From contig JACGCK010000182.1 of NCBI GenBank assembly GCA_014925825.1, forward strand, positions 1-64,000: 64,000 nt of DNA, written 5' to 3'. Position 1 is the first letter of the stretch, and every line of letters begins with the position of its first letter. Below, in pieces: positions 41,625-51,846 of this stretch. Source of the DNA: Pholiota molesta. Taxonomy: Eukaryota > Basidiomycota > Agaricomycetes > Agaricales > Strophariaceae. The position numbers and the translations under genes are program-made. Under the pieces are notes generated by a model. It had not been told where the DNA came from, ran no database searches, and worked only from the letters and a program-made list of their open reading frames with translations.

Positions 41625-44600
41625 ATGGCGTCTGCATCGGATGGTTATAACTGCGAGACTACTTCTACCCACAACTTGTCCGACGGGGTGAAATTACAAT
41701 CACAGGGGCCCAAAGATGCTGTCGTCCACCGACGCATCTTCATTGGTCCTATGCCAGAGAGAGTCATCTCGCAAACGGAAATGCAGGCAAACCAAAAGAA
41801 CCCAAGACCACGCTAGGCAGCGTTTTCTCTTTATCACTGGAGCCCGATAAATCGCATGGTGGGGACAAGATCGAAGAGGTGACACGGTTGGTCAAGGCGC
41901 ATGCATTCCGGTTTTTCGTGCATGAAGGCGGCGATCCACAGCACTGGGATGAACAGCAGGAAGACAATGTTGCAGACGAACTTATGAGGCGATGGAAGGT
42001 CAGCGATTGGGGTGAATTATGGACTCATCGACATGATCGCCGCAAGGGCGCTGGCGGTTCAAATAATTGGTTCGGCACCAGCTTTGAAGTGGGAAGCTTA
42101 TTGGGTGTCAACCTTTACAAGCAGGAGAGCACATCCATGCCAAAAATCCTCTCATGTCAAGCACGGAAGCGGGCACTTCGGCGACACAAGATGAACCTAA
42201 CGAAGTTCAAGTCCTCGCCAGATCTACCTCAACACCATTGACTTCGTCTTCGAAATCTCACCTACCAATATCCCGTATCGACACTACATCATCTAAAGTT
42301 AGCCATCACGAAACTATTCCCGAATCGCTGATGGTTAATGACCCCGAAATACGAGACGATGCCGTACCAACACCTGCGTCTTCAGTCACAAAATTGTTGC
42401 ATGCAGGCCCAACGTCTGAGCAGGAGCAGAAAGCAAAATCTCAACCTGACTTACGAATATCACCAAAACCCCAAGAGGTAAACAGAGCGCAGACAGACAT
42501 GCCTGCCACCAATGTAAAGGGCAAGGCAAGGATGGTTCACTACGAAGAGCTTCCCGATTCGAGTCCTTCTCCTCCAATGGCGCGACCTGCACCTCCTGAG
42601 GACGTGCTGAGCCGGAACGAGAGTACGACAGATATAAACACTAGCTCGGCTGCTGCGCTACAGACAGAATTAGCGTTGGACCGTTCAACAAATCCACCCG
42701 AGGATGAAGTGAAATGGGGGGACATCTTTTACGAGGTGACGAGATGTCTCTTCGGCTGCCAGTGATTTTATTGACTTTCTGGAAAGATAGGATGCTTATT
42801 AGGGCGAGTTACACGAAGGATGAAGGCATAACACATTTGATGAAGAGATAAACCGGAGCACTCGAGACCTTCGTTATGAAGACTGGGGTGAATTCATCGT
42901 TGCTTGGCGTAAAGACAGTCTCGAAATCTACAGAGACCATGTCAGTTCCCTTGGAATAATTCGCAATAGAGACTAACGCCTCATACAGCTCATACCCTGC
43001 AAAGAACGGATGACAGGACATAAACATCTTTCATATGTCATTCCACTGAAGTCGTCCAGAACGAAACTATCATTGTTCTCGTTTACCGATTTAACATTTT
43101 GCATAACATGCGCGCCAACGACAAGCAAGGTCAACCCAGAGACATCTCGATGGATCTTTCATCGAGAGAAGGAAGGCACCAATATCTTCATATTCAAGCA
43201 CAAAAGCAGGTCAAGAGCATATGATTGGATATGGCAGTTATGGTCTGTATGCAACTCTTATTGCAGCGGATTTTTTCTGATATATTTTACACGTCAGGCG
43301 TTCAATGGGCGGAGAACTTCCGCCCTCCATAGAGTGTATAATCCACGATTAAGCGTCAAAGTCACGATCGACATTCCAAAGGATGAATCAGGAAACGAGG
43401 AGCCGGCAAAGTTGTCACGCGCAAAAATGTGATTCAACTCTGCATTGATTCTCTCCACGACGTCCCGGACTGGAAATATCTAGTTGACGAGGAGATTAAG
43501 AAAGGATATTCACTAGGGCTAGCCTGGCGCTCTAAGGCCGCCCTCGACTGGATATGGCTGGAGGACGATGTAAACGGCAAACCCAGGGAATGGGCCGTCC
43601 TATGTGGACTGCCGTTGAAGCAGTTGGTCGGTTTCGCATTCATTTTCAATCCATCTTATTGTCTTCGATGCTAACCTTTGCTCTAGGCTTCAGCGCCACC
43701 AGCCTTGGAGATTCGCGTCGCGTATCACGCACCCAGTCATATACATCTGAAGGACGGTACTATCGCAGAAGAACCACCTTCCATCGAAGGCTACTTGGAC
43801 CGAATCAGACCAAACACGCAGACGAAGCAGTCTACCTACCTCTCAGTTCATCAAGGCAATATTTTTCTACTGAACCCGGTCAACGCATCGCCGCCAATGC
43901 CACCAGGATTGCTTCATATTTCAACTGGAAGTCTCGATGCCCAGATTCAGAGCCTTCGGCACGTAGAGACGCGGCGTGGGATGAACCAGATCATGACAGC
44001 GACTGCAGTCTTGGATCTGCGCACAATTATCGCTGTGCGCAGGTCCTTCCATGCAGTTCCGTCACATATGCACAACGACACTGAAGCCAAGGATGAAGAA
44101 AGGCAGTATAAGAACTTCACCGCAGAGCCAAGAACGGCAGAGGACGAGGAGGATGAAGGCGGAGACGCTGGCCTTGCCAAAATTCAGGATCGCACACGAA
44201 CCAGAATAAGGCGATCATTCGAACTGTTGCTGAAAACGGGGCACGTCCTTCGATTTGAGGTATGCAACGTCTAAAAACGTGGCTAAACGCGGTTTGCTCA
44301 CCAATGCATCTTTAGGCACATTCTTCTGGGGTTGCACTGGAGTGGATCGACAGACTTCGGGCGCTTGTAATCTATTGGAAACTGCGACACCGTACCGATG
44401 CAAAGCAAGAGATCGAGCTTGCGCAAGCAATGCGACCTCGGTTGACCCCACAACACGGGTGCATGCCGAAGACGAGGAACTTCCTCCTGACCCTCCAGCA
44501 GATCTGTCTGCCCCTTTGCTGCGATGGATTCTTTGTACAATTGGTGCGTTTTGGAAGGTTGCAAAGCGCTATCCAAGTTTGGTCGCCTATACATGAGAAA

Positions 44601-45159
44601 AGGTCTGCGAGGGCAATATAAGTAAGCCAAAAGTATTTTTATAGGTGATGTGATTATTGATGCTCATGGAATAGACTTGTCCAACTCTATTTGGTGGCCG
44701 GTCATCTTGTTCACTTCCGCATCAATGGTCATTCCTCGATATACCCGGCCATGCGGAAGAAAATTAATTTGCTGGACGCATATGTCTGTTCAGGCTACTT
44801 GGCGACACAATGCCTGCCAAAGGACAATATCAACCAAACGAGGAGCCCGCCCCGCGGCGGTACCAGGACGGGTTGGAAACGAATGATCGCGAAGAGGATA
44901 TGCTCTTTGTTGTCTGGTACCGCCCGCAACCCCAAATGTTTGATGCTGACCAGGATCCAACGGTCACGCCGGTTGTCTCGAAGTCGGTTCCCGGCTTATC
45001 TGCTAAGAACAAGATGCTGGTGTTCAAGACGAGAAGTATTCTCGAGCGTGATGCTTGGTGTTGGGCTATAAATTCTGAGATCGAGAAAATCGTTAGAGCT
45101 CAGAAACCTCGGGAGAAATGCTACGAGAAACAGGCAGCTTGTTGAAATTGACGAGGTAG
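41625..45159 (+). CDS. SPO71-like PH-domain protein, frame broken by about ten one-base losses
   Basis: In budding yeast Spo71 is a PH-domain adaptor that recruits Vps13 to the prospore membrane; a role in membrane growth or sporulation here is by analogy. Conserved blocks appear in order: HRRIFIGPMPERVISQTEMQ, TRLVKAHAFRFFVHEGG, NWFGTSFEVGSLLGVN, RMLIRASYTKDEGITH, RYEDWGEFIVAWRKDSLEIY, SRWIFHREKEGTNIFIF, VYNPRLSVKVTID, IQLCIDSLHDVPDWKYLVD, ALDWIWLEDDVNGKPREWAV, IEGYLDRIRPNTQTKQSTYL, RIRRSFELLLKTGHVLRFE (PH), LEWIDRLRALVIYWKLRHRT, LYMRKGLRGQYK, LVAGHLVHFRINGHSSIYPA, DAWCWAINSEIEKIVRAQK. Consecutive blocks lie in different frames with no intron between them. The apparent missing bases are near 41797, 42146, 42838, 43334, 43427, 44453, 44520, 44823 and 45118. 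The deposited frame stops at 45145; the restored one would stop at 45159. Confidence 0.75.
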
Positions 45160-45326
45160 TATCCGGTCAATTTTTCTGATATTTTCTTGCTTTTCTTGGA
45201 ATGGAGGACTCCGAAAACTTGGATAAATTAATGGATAGCATAATGTATATAGTCTACTTTCTCTTGGGTTTCTTAACACTGTAATGGAATTAGTCCCAGA
45301 TAATATGAATCATCTAATGTTGGCAC

Positions 45327-45876
45327 TTACCCATATCTACTGCGAGATGTAGCACGGTTGACAACCCCAGCGAAATCGAGGGCTCCGCGAACAAGCTTGT
45401 AACTGGGAAATGTAATGTATGTGAATATTGAACCTATTTGAACGTATTTGCAGCACTCACCCCACACCGGGCAAATCCTTTGTACGACCTCCTCTTACTA
45501 AAACGACACTGTGCTCCTGCAAGTTGTGTCCCTCTCCTTGGATGTACGCCATCAGAGATTTTCCCGTTGACAACTTTACACGAGCGACTTTTCGCTTGGC
45601 AGAGTTGGGCTTCTTGGGAGTGGCGATGATGAGACGGGTGACGACACCCTTGCGCTGTGGGGAGGTCTCTAGCAGTGGTGACTTGGATTTCACTTGCTTT
45701 TTGGGGACCCTCTTCGCGCGAATTGACTGGTTCATGGTTCGGAGCGCTGCTGGCGTCGCATGGAAGGAGCGGAATGGAATGGGAGACGGCAGGGGGCTAT
45801 GGTGCAGAGACGGCCTGACAAGCGATGGGGCCCATATCGAGGAGCTGCGAGCCAGGGCCCGGAGTGACGCGAGCAT
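45327..45876 (-). CDS. MRPS12: Mitochondrial ribosomal protein uS12m
   Basis: Mitochondrial small-subunit decoding-site protein. [15 protein letters not shown] begins a basic, Ser-rich presequence with [11 protein letters not shown] before the mature [13 protein letters not shown]. The uS12 core is present: [59 protein letters not shown] and [11 protein letters not shown]. After an intron (donor GTGAGT at about 45461) it continues [20 protein letters not shown] and ends SRYG at 45327. An in-frame ATG 25 codons upstream (45951) is possible, but the shorter start gives a cleaner presequence. Divergent from NSE2, with 140 bp between starts. Confidence 0.93.
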
Positions 45877-46016
45877 TGAGGAGGATGGTGGCAAGTGATC
45901 CGGAGGCGCAGGCCAGAAATGCCTTTGTTTGCAGGAACGCCCCGTAGCCAAACAACTGAGGCGCGTCCACGCCTAATGAGTTAGCTTGAACCACTGCCAC
46001 ACACGCGTTCCATATC

Positions 46017-47313
46017 ATGCCTGTAGCTACCACTTCGCGTCAAAGGGCGTCGCGGCGCCAGAATTCGGAAGAAATCGAAGACGCGCGCAACACGCAAGCG
46101 AGTCGCACGGAAGATGTTAGCGACGAGGATCAGCCAGTCGCGAAAGTAAAAAAGGAGAAAAAGGGAAAGAGAAAGGCAGTCGTCGAGGAGGATGACGACG
46201 ACGTTGTGGTTCCTGATCTCGACGATGAAGACGACGAGGATAGGATTGACGTCGCGAACTTCCCTAATCAACCACTAGCCAAAGCCGACCTACACAAGCT
46301 CAAGGGTATCGCGCAAGACTGGGAGTCCATGGCTTCTCAGATCGGACAACAGTCTAGCATATATAAAGACGTGGCTATTGCCATGGCCGAATCTGGAGAG
46401 GCAGACACAAACTCTTCAAAGGTATTGAAAAACGCGTTTAACACTTCCCAGACCCATAATGTTGCTGAACGTCTTTTCAGGACTTGCAATTGCTGGACCG
46501 AGATATGCGAGATTTTCTGGACGTCTGTACCGAGATGACGCTGCACGCTAAGGCTCTTGATGCTCTGCACCAACGTATCGCATCGGGCGACGCAGTGGTC
46601 AGTGTAGTTCAACTTTTTCGACAGCTGCAATTGACTCAACGCTGTTCTTAGACTGACCCTCAAGAACTGTACGAAACAGGCCTGAAACAAGGAATGGAAG
46701 AATATGCAGGCAAAACGACCCGACAGAAATATGCAAAAGATAGACGATATAACGAATTCCAAACGAGTATATGGGTATGTGAAGTCATATGCATCGCTTG
46801 AACGAGAAAGGTTTTGATAACACAAAATAGGATGTTAATCATCCTAACGAGCCGATGCCTCCACTTACCAACTTCATACCCCGGGGTATGTGTTTATCTC
46901 CACCAATGACCCTTTCGATAATTTCAGACCTTTGCAGAGGACGGTGATGATTCTGACGACGACGACGACCTGGAAATGGGTGGAGCTACTCAAAACTACA
47001 ACTGCCCTATCAGCTTGACCATTTTGGTCAATCCCGTAACATCGTACGCTCAATCTATTTTCGTCTTTTCCCTTTTTGACACTTTCTACTTTTCTTCAGG
47101 CGCATTTGCGGCCACAGTTTCTCTAAAAGTTCTATCGTAGAATATTTCCAGGTCCCCACCAGACCTATGAAGTGTCCGGCTTCTGGTTGCAATAAATCCT
47201 TCAGGCTATCCGACTGTCAAGCCGATTCGGACCTGGCCAAGAAGGTCAAGACTCACCAGCGTCGCCTGGCGTTGGCTAGAGAAGACAGCGACGCTGAAGA
47301 AGTCATTGACTAA
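46017..47313 (+). CDS. NSE2: SMC5/6 complex SUMO E3 ligase NSE2/MMS21
   Basis: SUMO ligase subunit of the SMC5-SMC6 complex, acting in recombination repair and chromosome maintenance. The N-terminus is polar and highly charged (KKEKKGKRK, EEDDDDVVVPDLDDEDDEDR). A helical SMC5-binding region follows (ALDALHQRIASGDAV, YETGLKQGMEEYAGKTTRQK). The SP-RING is near the C-terminus: YNCPISLTILVNPVTS, then RICGHSFSKSSIVEYFQ, then MKCPASGCNKSFRLSDCQ, supplying the Cys/His zinc ligands. It ends DSDAEEVID at 47313. Introns of about 50-60 nt; all junctions keep phase. Confidence 0.9.
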
Positions 47314-48160
47314 GTGGTGACTATTGCAACATATCCATGACTTAAGATTTCGCCTTCTAGGTACCAGTAATTACTGCATGCCACATATTTCTACATACCT
47401 TTCTTTCCATTCCCTTCACGGTTATTCTCGTGGTCTTTTTTTCAATTGATCTATTTAATCCGGCTTAACATATATGTAACACTTTTGTGTACGCACTTCT
47501 GAATCCGAGGTCTTGTGCATTTGTTTTATGCGTAAGATATCGATTCTCTGGCCATTTCGCAACCCCAATTTCACCAGCTACATGTGGCTTGGAGCACGTA
47601 AACCATCGTCCACCCGATGTCAAAGGAAGGAGATGGGTAGATCTTATCGTGGTTTCGTCTGAATCCATCCGACGCTTAGAAGATTATAGTCTAACAGAAA
47701 TTATTTGACACGTTCCAGGGCGTGATGATACTTGTGTGTTCCTAAGATCCGACTACTAATAGAGTTTGAAGGCCGTAGATCGAGGTGAACATTATCTACG
47801 CAATGAGTTTTTCATATATCGCATAGAAGCCTACAGTGTACTAAAAAAGAACGATATTCTCATGATAGCAGGGTTTTGAATACAACCACTTTTCTGGAAT
47901 TTTTACCTTGCAAGAATATGTGTTTAACCTTGGGAAGGCAAATGAATGTGTTTCATTTTTTGAGTGACCGGCGCGAAATCTTAGATAGAGTTGATAGTCA
48001 GGCAGAGCACTAAGGCCGAGAGCAGTGTTACTGCCTAGTCGAAATCAAGAGCAACGAGCTCTCCAGGTCCAAAAGCACGCCTCTTTTGGAGACTAGAGTA
48101 CATTCAGACTGAGATATCAAGACCAAGTAGCATATATTAGACGAGAGCATCAACACATTA
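47314..48160. other. Convergent intergenic region, no gene seen
   Basis: 3' flanks of NSE2 (+) and RPN13 (-), AT-rich, with only short motif-free frames. Confidence 0.45.
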
Positions 48161-49412
48161 TCAATCTGTATCCATGCTGTTATTTCTCTCCCTGTCAGCT
48201 TGTTCTTGTATTGCTCTCAGGAATGGACCGACTCCAGTCCCAGCTTCTTCGGGGAGACCAAGAGTCCGAACCAGTCCACCCAAGAGACCTGTCCTCAGAG
48301 CTTGGTCGAAATTCGACACTGCCGCTCTGAATTGAGGTGAACTGGAAGGGGAAAAAAAGAGGGACCTTTCAGAATATGCCAAGAAAGAGTAATAGAAGAG
48401 TCGTACTGAATTATCTGTTGTAGAACCTCAGCTGACGGTCGGACCGGTAGATCTGGTGGAAGATGGGGGAATAAGGCCTGGATGAGTTCCGGATGGCTCT
48501 CAAAGAGGGGTCCCAAAATTCCGGGTGTTAAAATATCGCTAAGCGACACGTCTACAAAGGAGGAGATAGCGATAGTTATTAATGAGAACAACTAAGATAA
48601 ACCAACAAAAATAGCTCTCACCAGGCGTGCTTGGGGCTTCTGTTCTGTCCGACATCGAAGTCAGTATTTGGGAAAGGGCAGCCAGTTGTTCAGGGGTCGC
48701 CGCATAATTGGCAGCCCCACTAGGAGCGGGTCTGACACAGTAATATAATTCAGAAATAGGTCTTGGAAAGATGGAAAGAACATACGCCGATGGTCCAGGC
48801 TGAGCAGCAGCTGCAGAGGTAGAAGCTTGGGGAGCAGTAGAAGTTATAGGCACGTTCCACCTCATGTCGAATTCGGGGTCCATCAGGAGGCCATTGACAT
48901 TGGAAATGAATTCAGCGTCGCGGGAATCGGAGGCATCCTAAGGAACGTTTCGAATGAGAATATATTTCTTTAACATCAATTGGAATCCAATATACCTGCA
49001 TCCAGAACTGAGAAAACCTATAAGCTTACGGGAGCCAATCAGATAGATGAAGAAAACTCTCACAAAGTGTCGCTGATTGGAAGAAGAGAATTTGAGGACA
49101 TATACCCGTCCTGGAGATTGCGAAACTTTGACAAATGATGCATCAAAAGGGAACAATATAAGATCCTATATGGTCATAAAAAATTTTCAGCAAGGTGTTA
49201 AGCCTCTGAGTAATCTGGCTGAGGCATGGAAGCACCTCTTCAATAGCATTCGTAACTCGATTCTTCCAAATGAAGTGCAGCAATCCATCCTCTCCGGTCG
49301 TCAAGTAGATGGCGCCCTTGGTCGGGGCGGGTACGACGTTATTGGTACCTTCTCTTCTGAAAGCCCTTCCAGCCTTAAATGCGAGGAGTATTTCAGAGCT
49401 TGGTATCGACAT
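48161..49412 (-). CDS. RPN13: Proteasomal ubiquitin receptor RPN13 (ADRM1)
   Basis: Subunit of the 19S regulatory particle that binds ubiquitin through its Pru domain and the deubiquitinase UCH37 through its C-terminal DEUBAD domain. MSIPSSEILLAFKAGRAFRR starts the Pru domain (TNNVVPAPTKGAIYLTTGED, LLHFIWKNR, LILFPFDASFVKVSQSPGRV, YVLKFSSSNQRHFFWMQDAS). After an Ala/Ser/Thr-rich linker comes the DEUBAD part: LSDILTPGILGPLFESHPEL, IQALFPHLPPDLP, SPQFRAAVSNFDQALRTGLL, GGLVRTLGLPEEAGTGVGPF. Both domains are complete, so UCH37 binding is expected. Seven or so introns. Divergent from the SCOC-like gene (235 bp between starts). Confidence 0.92.
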
Positions 49413-49647
49413 ATTGGTGGTCTGGATTGTATCGCAGGGGCTTGGAAGAGGGCAGGCGCGACGCGTCAGTGCTTGATTCAAAGTCCGCCAAGTCTTGTGA
49501 TCGAACTTCGAAGCAGACTCTTGCCATTCTTGATTTTGATCTTCATCTATCCTTGACCATCCCTGCTACTTTCAGGACGCAGCTGCTTCATCTGAGTGAC
49601 AAACCTCTCTGGGTCAAACATCTGTATTCCTAGGAAAGCTATCTGGG

Positions 49648-50023
49648 ATGGATTTCGACGAATTCGAACAACCAGCGGTGTGGGGCATTGTGTCTCCACG
49701 CGAGGCTGGTAGCGACCTTGGACTTGTGAGAGATACGCTGAGGAAAGACCAAATCATCAAGTGCGTATATCTCCTCTGTCTTTGCGCCAAGACAGGTGTA
49801 CTGACTCGCTCTGATTATAGGGATATATTGGCTTCTCAGGAAGATTTGAGGGGTGAGCTTTCATCAGCTTGTTGCGGAGTCTTCAAGGCTAAAACCAGAC
49901 CTAACAGCTATGCTGGCCAAAGTCCAAAGCGTGCAGAAGGAGGTTGACAAACTAACATCGGGGAACGAAACTCTCCAGATGTACATCGATAATTTGACGG
50001 TGCAAATGGCGAAGCGGCGATAA
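49648..50023 (+). CDS. Short coiled-coil (SCOC/DUF2205-like) protein
   Basis: Small protein with MDFDEFEQPAVWGIVSPREA at the N-terminus and a C-terminal coiled coil (ESSRLKPDLTAMLAKVQSVQ, then KEVDKLTSGNETLQMYIDNL ending AKRR) like SCOC family proteins, which act at the Golgi and in autophagy. One intron (about 49762-49820) is needed. The exon with DILASQEDLR and the coiled coil are one frame apart with no room for an intron. Removing one G from GGGG at 49850-49853 would join them, so an extra base is likely. Family assignment rests mainly on size and coiled-coil shape. Confidence 0.6.
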
Positions 50024-50468
50024 TTCTTATCCTCGATACCCCTCCTACATATACAACTCCCATGCATGGGGAATGCCTCTCCGGAGGAATTCCGGAAAGA
50101 TGCAGATCGGAATTAAACGCCACAGACATACTATGCGTCCCATTCGTTCATCTGAACTTCCCACCGATACATACCAAGCATTGATTAGCTGGTTTTGATT
50201 GAGAACATTCATTCTTCGTTGCAAGCCCACTATGTACCGCGGGACTACAATGGTTGTCAAACATTGAAACAAGCTATTTGCTTGAAGCTGGAGTATAACG
50301 TGTAACATTTGATATACAAAATTAATATTCCATTATGATACAGGTTACATGATCTAGTGAGAAATACGACAAACGACGCCTGCTGCACCGAATTGTTATA
50401 TCATGGGTATGGTTCCAAGGACATACGCTGAAGGAGGTTGTGTACCCAGTTTTTGGAAAAGAGCCAAG
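50024..50468. other. Convergent intergenic region
   Basis: 3' flanks of the SCOC-like gene (+) and the ARL8-like gene (-); nothing recognisable. Confidence 0.45.
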
Positions 50469-51613
50469 TTAATGGCTCCGCCCTGCAAGCCATTGAAGTA
50501 CGATGTCGCTATTACCTAGCATTAAAACAGTGGACATGCTTCTGCACAAATAGAACTTACAGGTTATGTTGACTCTTCATGGAACACTGGTAGAAAATGA
50601 GATGCTTGCCATAAAGTATGCAAGAGAAAGGATGTCATACCGAATAGCACTAGGGACATAAGTCAGTATTGCATTATAGAAAAGTAATTGATAAATTAAC
50701 GTACGGATACCGGCCGGTCAGAAATCTTGTCTAATTGTCTGGAGACAAAGGTTACTGAAGTGAAGATAAATTTAAAGCAAATGTCATACAAGTCTTTGAT
50801 AATTTCTTTGACCGCAGCATGTCCATCGAGATCGTTTTTGTTGCCCAGCTGTCGTGGTACTTAATAAGTAGGATTCTAACGGTATCTGAAAGACGATACA
50901 TACTACTAGCAGTGGTACACCGATTAGGGTTGGCTGTCCCAATAGCTGGTGGAGTTCAAAGCGCGCTGTATTGAACTTATCATGCTGCGCACCGGCGTCA
51001 AAAAGAAATGCGCAAATGCAAAATAATAACACTCACATCCACAGAGTCAACCACAAAGCTAGAGACAATGAGCCCTCACGCAGATATTTTTAGGGATAAA
51101 GTGGGCAGCTCACACTATGGCGTCTACCCCATGGCAATAGCGTTCCCACATAGAGCGAAATTTCGGTTGTCCTACAAGTTTGGGTGACAACGATGAGCAC
51201 AATGAGATGAATGGCTATATCCTGAAAATCTCACCTGCAACATCCCATATTTTCATAGTGACATTCCCCTTCCTTATCTTCCGAAAGTTGAAAGCAACGG
51301 TTGGAACGACATCTTCGCTCCACTACACAGCATGAGTCCCATGGGCGCTACATGAAGCCTGATAGAATGGTACTGACTTGGCCAGACGTAATAACATTAA
51401 CAAAGGAGGTCTTTCCAGATGCCTGATTGTAGGGTGCCCTAAGCGAATTGCATGGAAAGGTCAGGGAGATAGGCGCACTTGTAGACCGACAACGGCTATT
51501 TCTGCCTGTTTAGAGAAAAAGAGACTGCAAGGGTTCAGAGAATTGCGGCAGCTTCGAAGCAAAGGCACGTACCCGCTAATCCATTGTATTATTGTGGTGA
51601 ATATCCCAGGCAT
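50469..51613 (-). CDS. ARL8: ARL8-like small GTPase (Arf family)
   Basis: Arf-like GTPase; in animals Arl8 sits on lysosomes and links them to motors and tethers, so a vacuole or endosome role is inferred. Twelve small exons are needed. [14 protein letters not shown] then [15 protein letters not shown] and [15 protein letters not shown] give the P-loop GLQASGKTS. Then come [16 protein letters not shown] (switch I Thr), [20 protein letters not shown] (G3) and [17 protein letters not shown]. The rest reads [40 protein letters not shown] (NKND, G4), [21 protein letters not shown] and [13 protein letters not shown]. There is no N-terminal Gly for myristoylation, as in Arl8. The Cys-Tyr-Ser of the G5 region is a 9-nt exon (50641-50649). 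Divergent from PET127 (233 bp). Confidence 0.88.
50641..50649 (-). other. 9-nt microexon (Cys-Tyr-Ser) in the ARL8-like gene
   Basis: In gene sense ..CCCTAG|TGCTATTCG|GTATGAC... It codes the start of the G5 region between DRPVS and CSMKSQHN. Confidence 0.75.
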
Positions 51614-51846
51614 GGCAAAGATGGAAAGATATGCGGAATGAATGAATGAGTGCAGCAGTTACGGAGAAGTCGATGATGTGCTACGCGGACCCTATTCACG
51701 TCCAAGAATGGAAAGGAGAGTGCTGCCGGGCCGACTCGGATCCACGTGACATTTGTCCAAAGTTTGTCCACGACTTGACTCGCGACTTGAACTTCAAGAT
51801 TTTTATATTGACCGCTCTCCGTCATCCCTTGCCACCTCCTTGCTAT

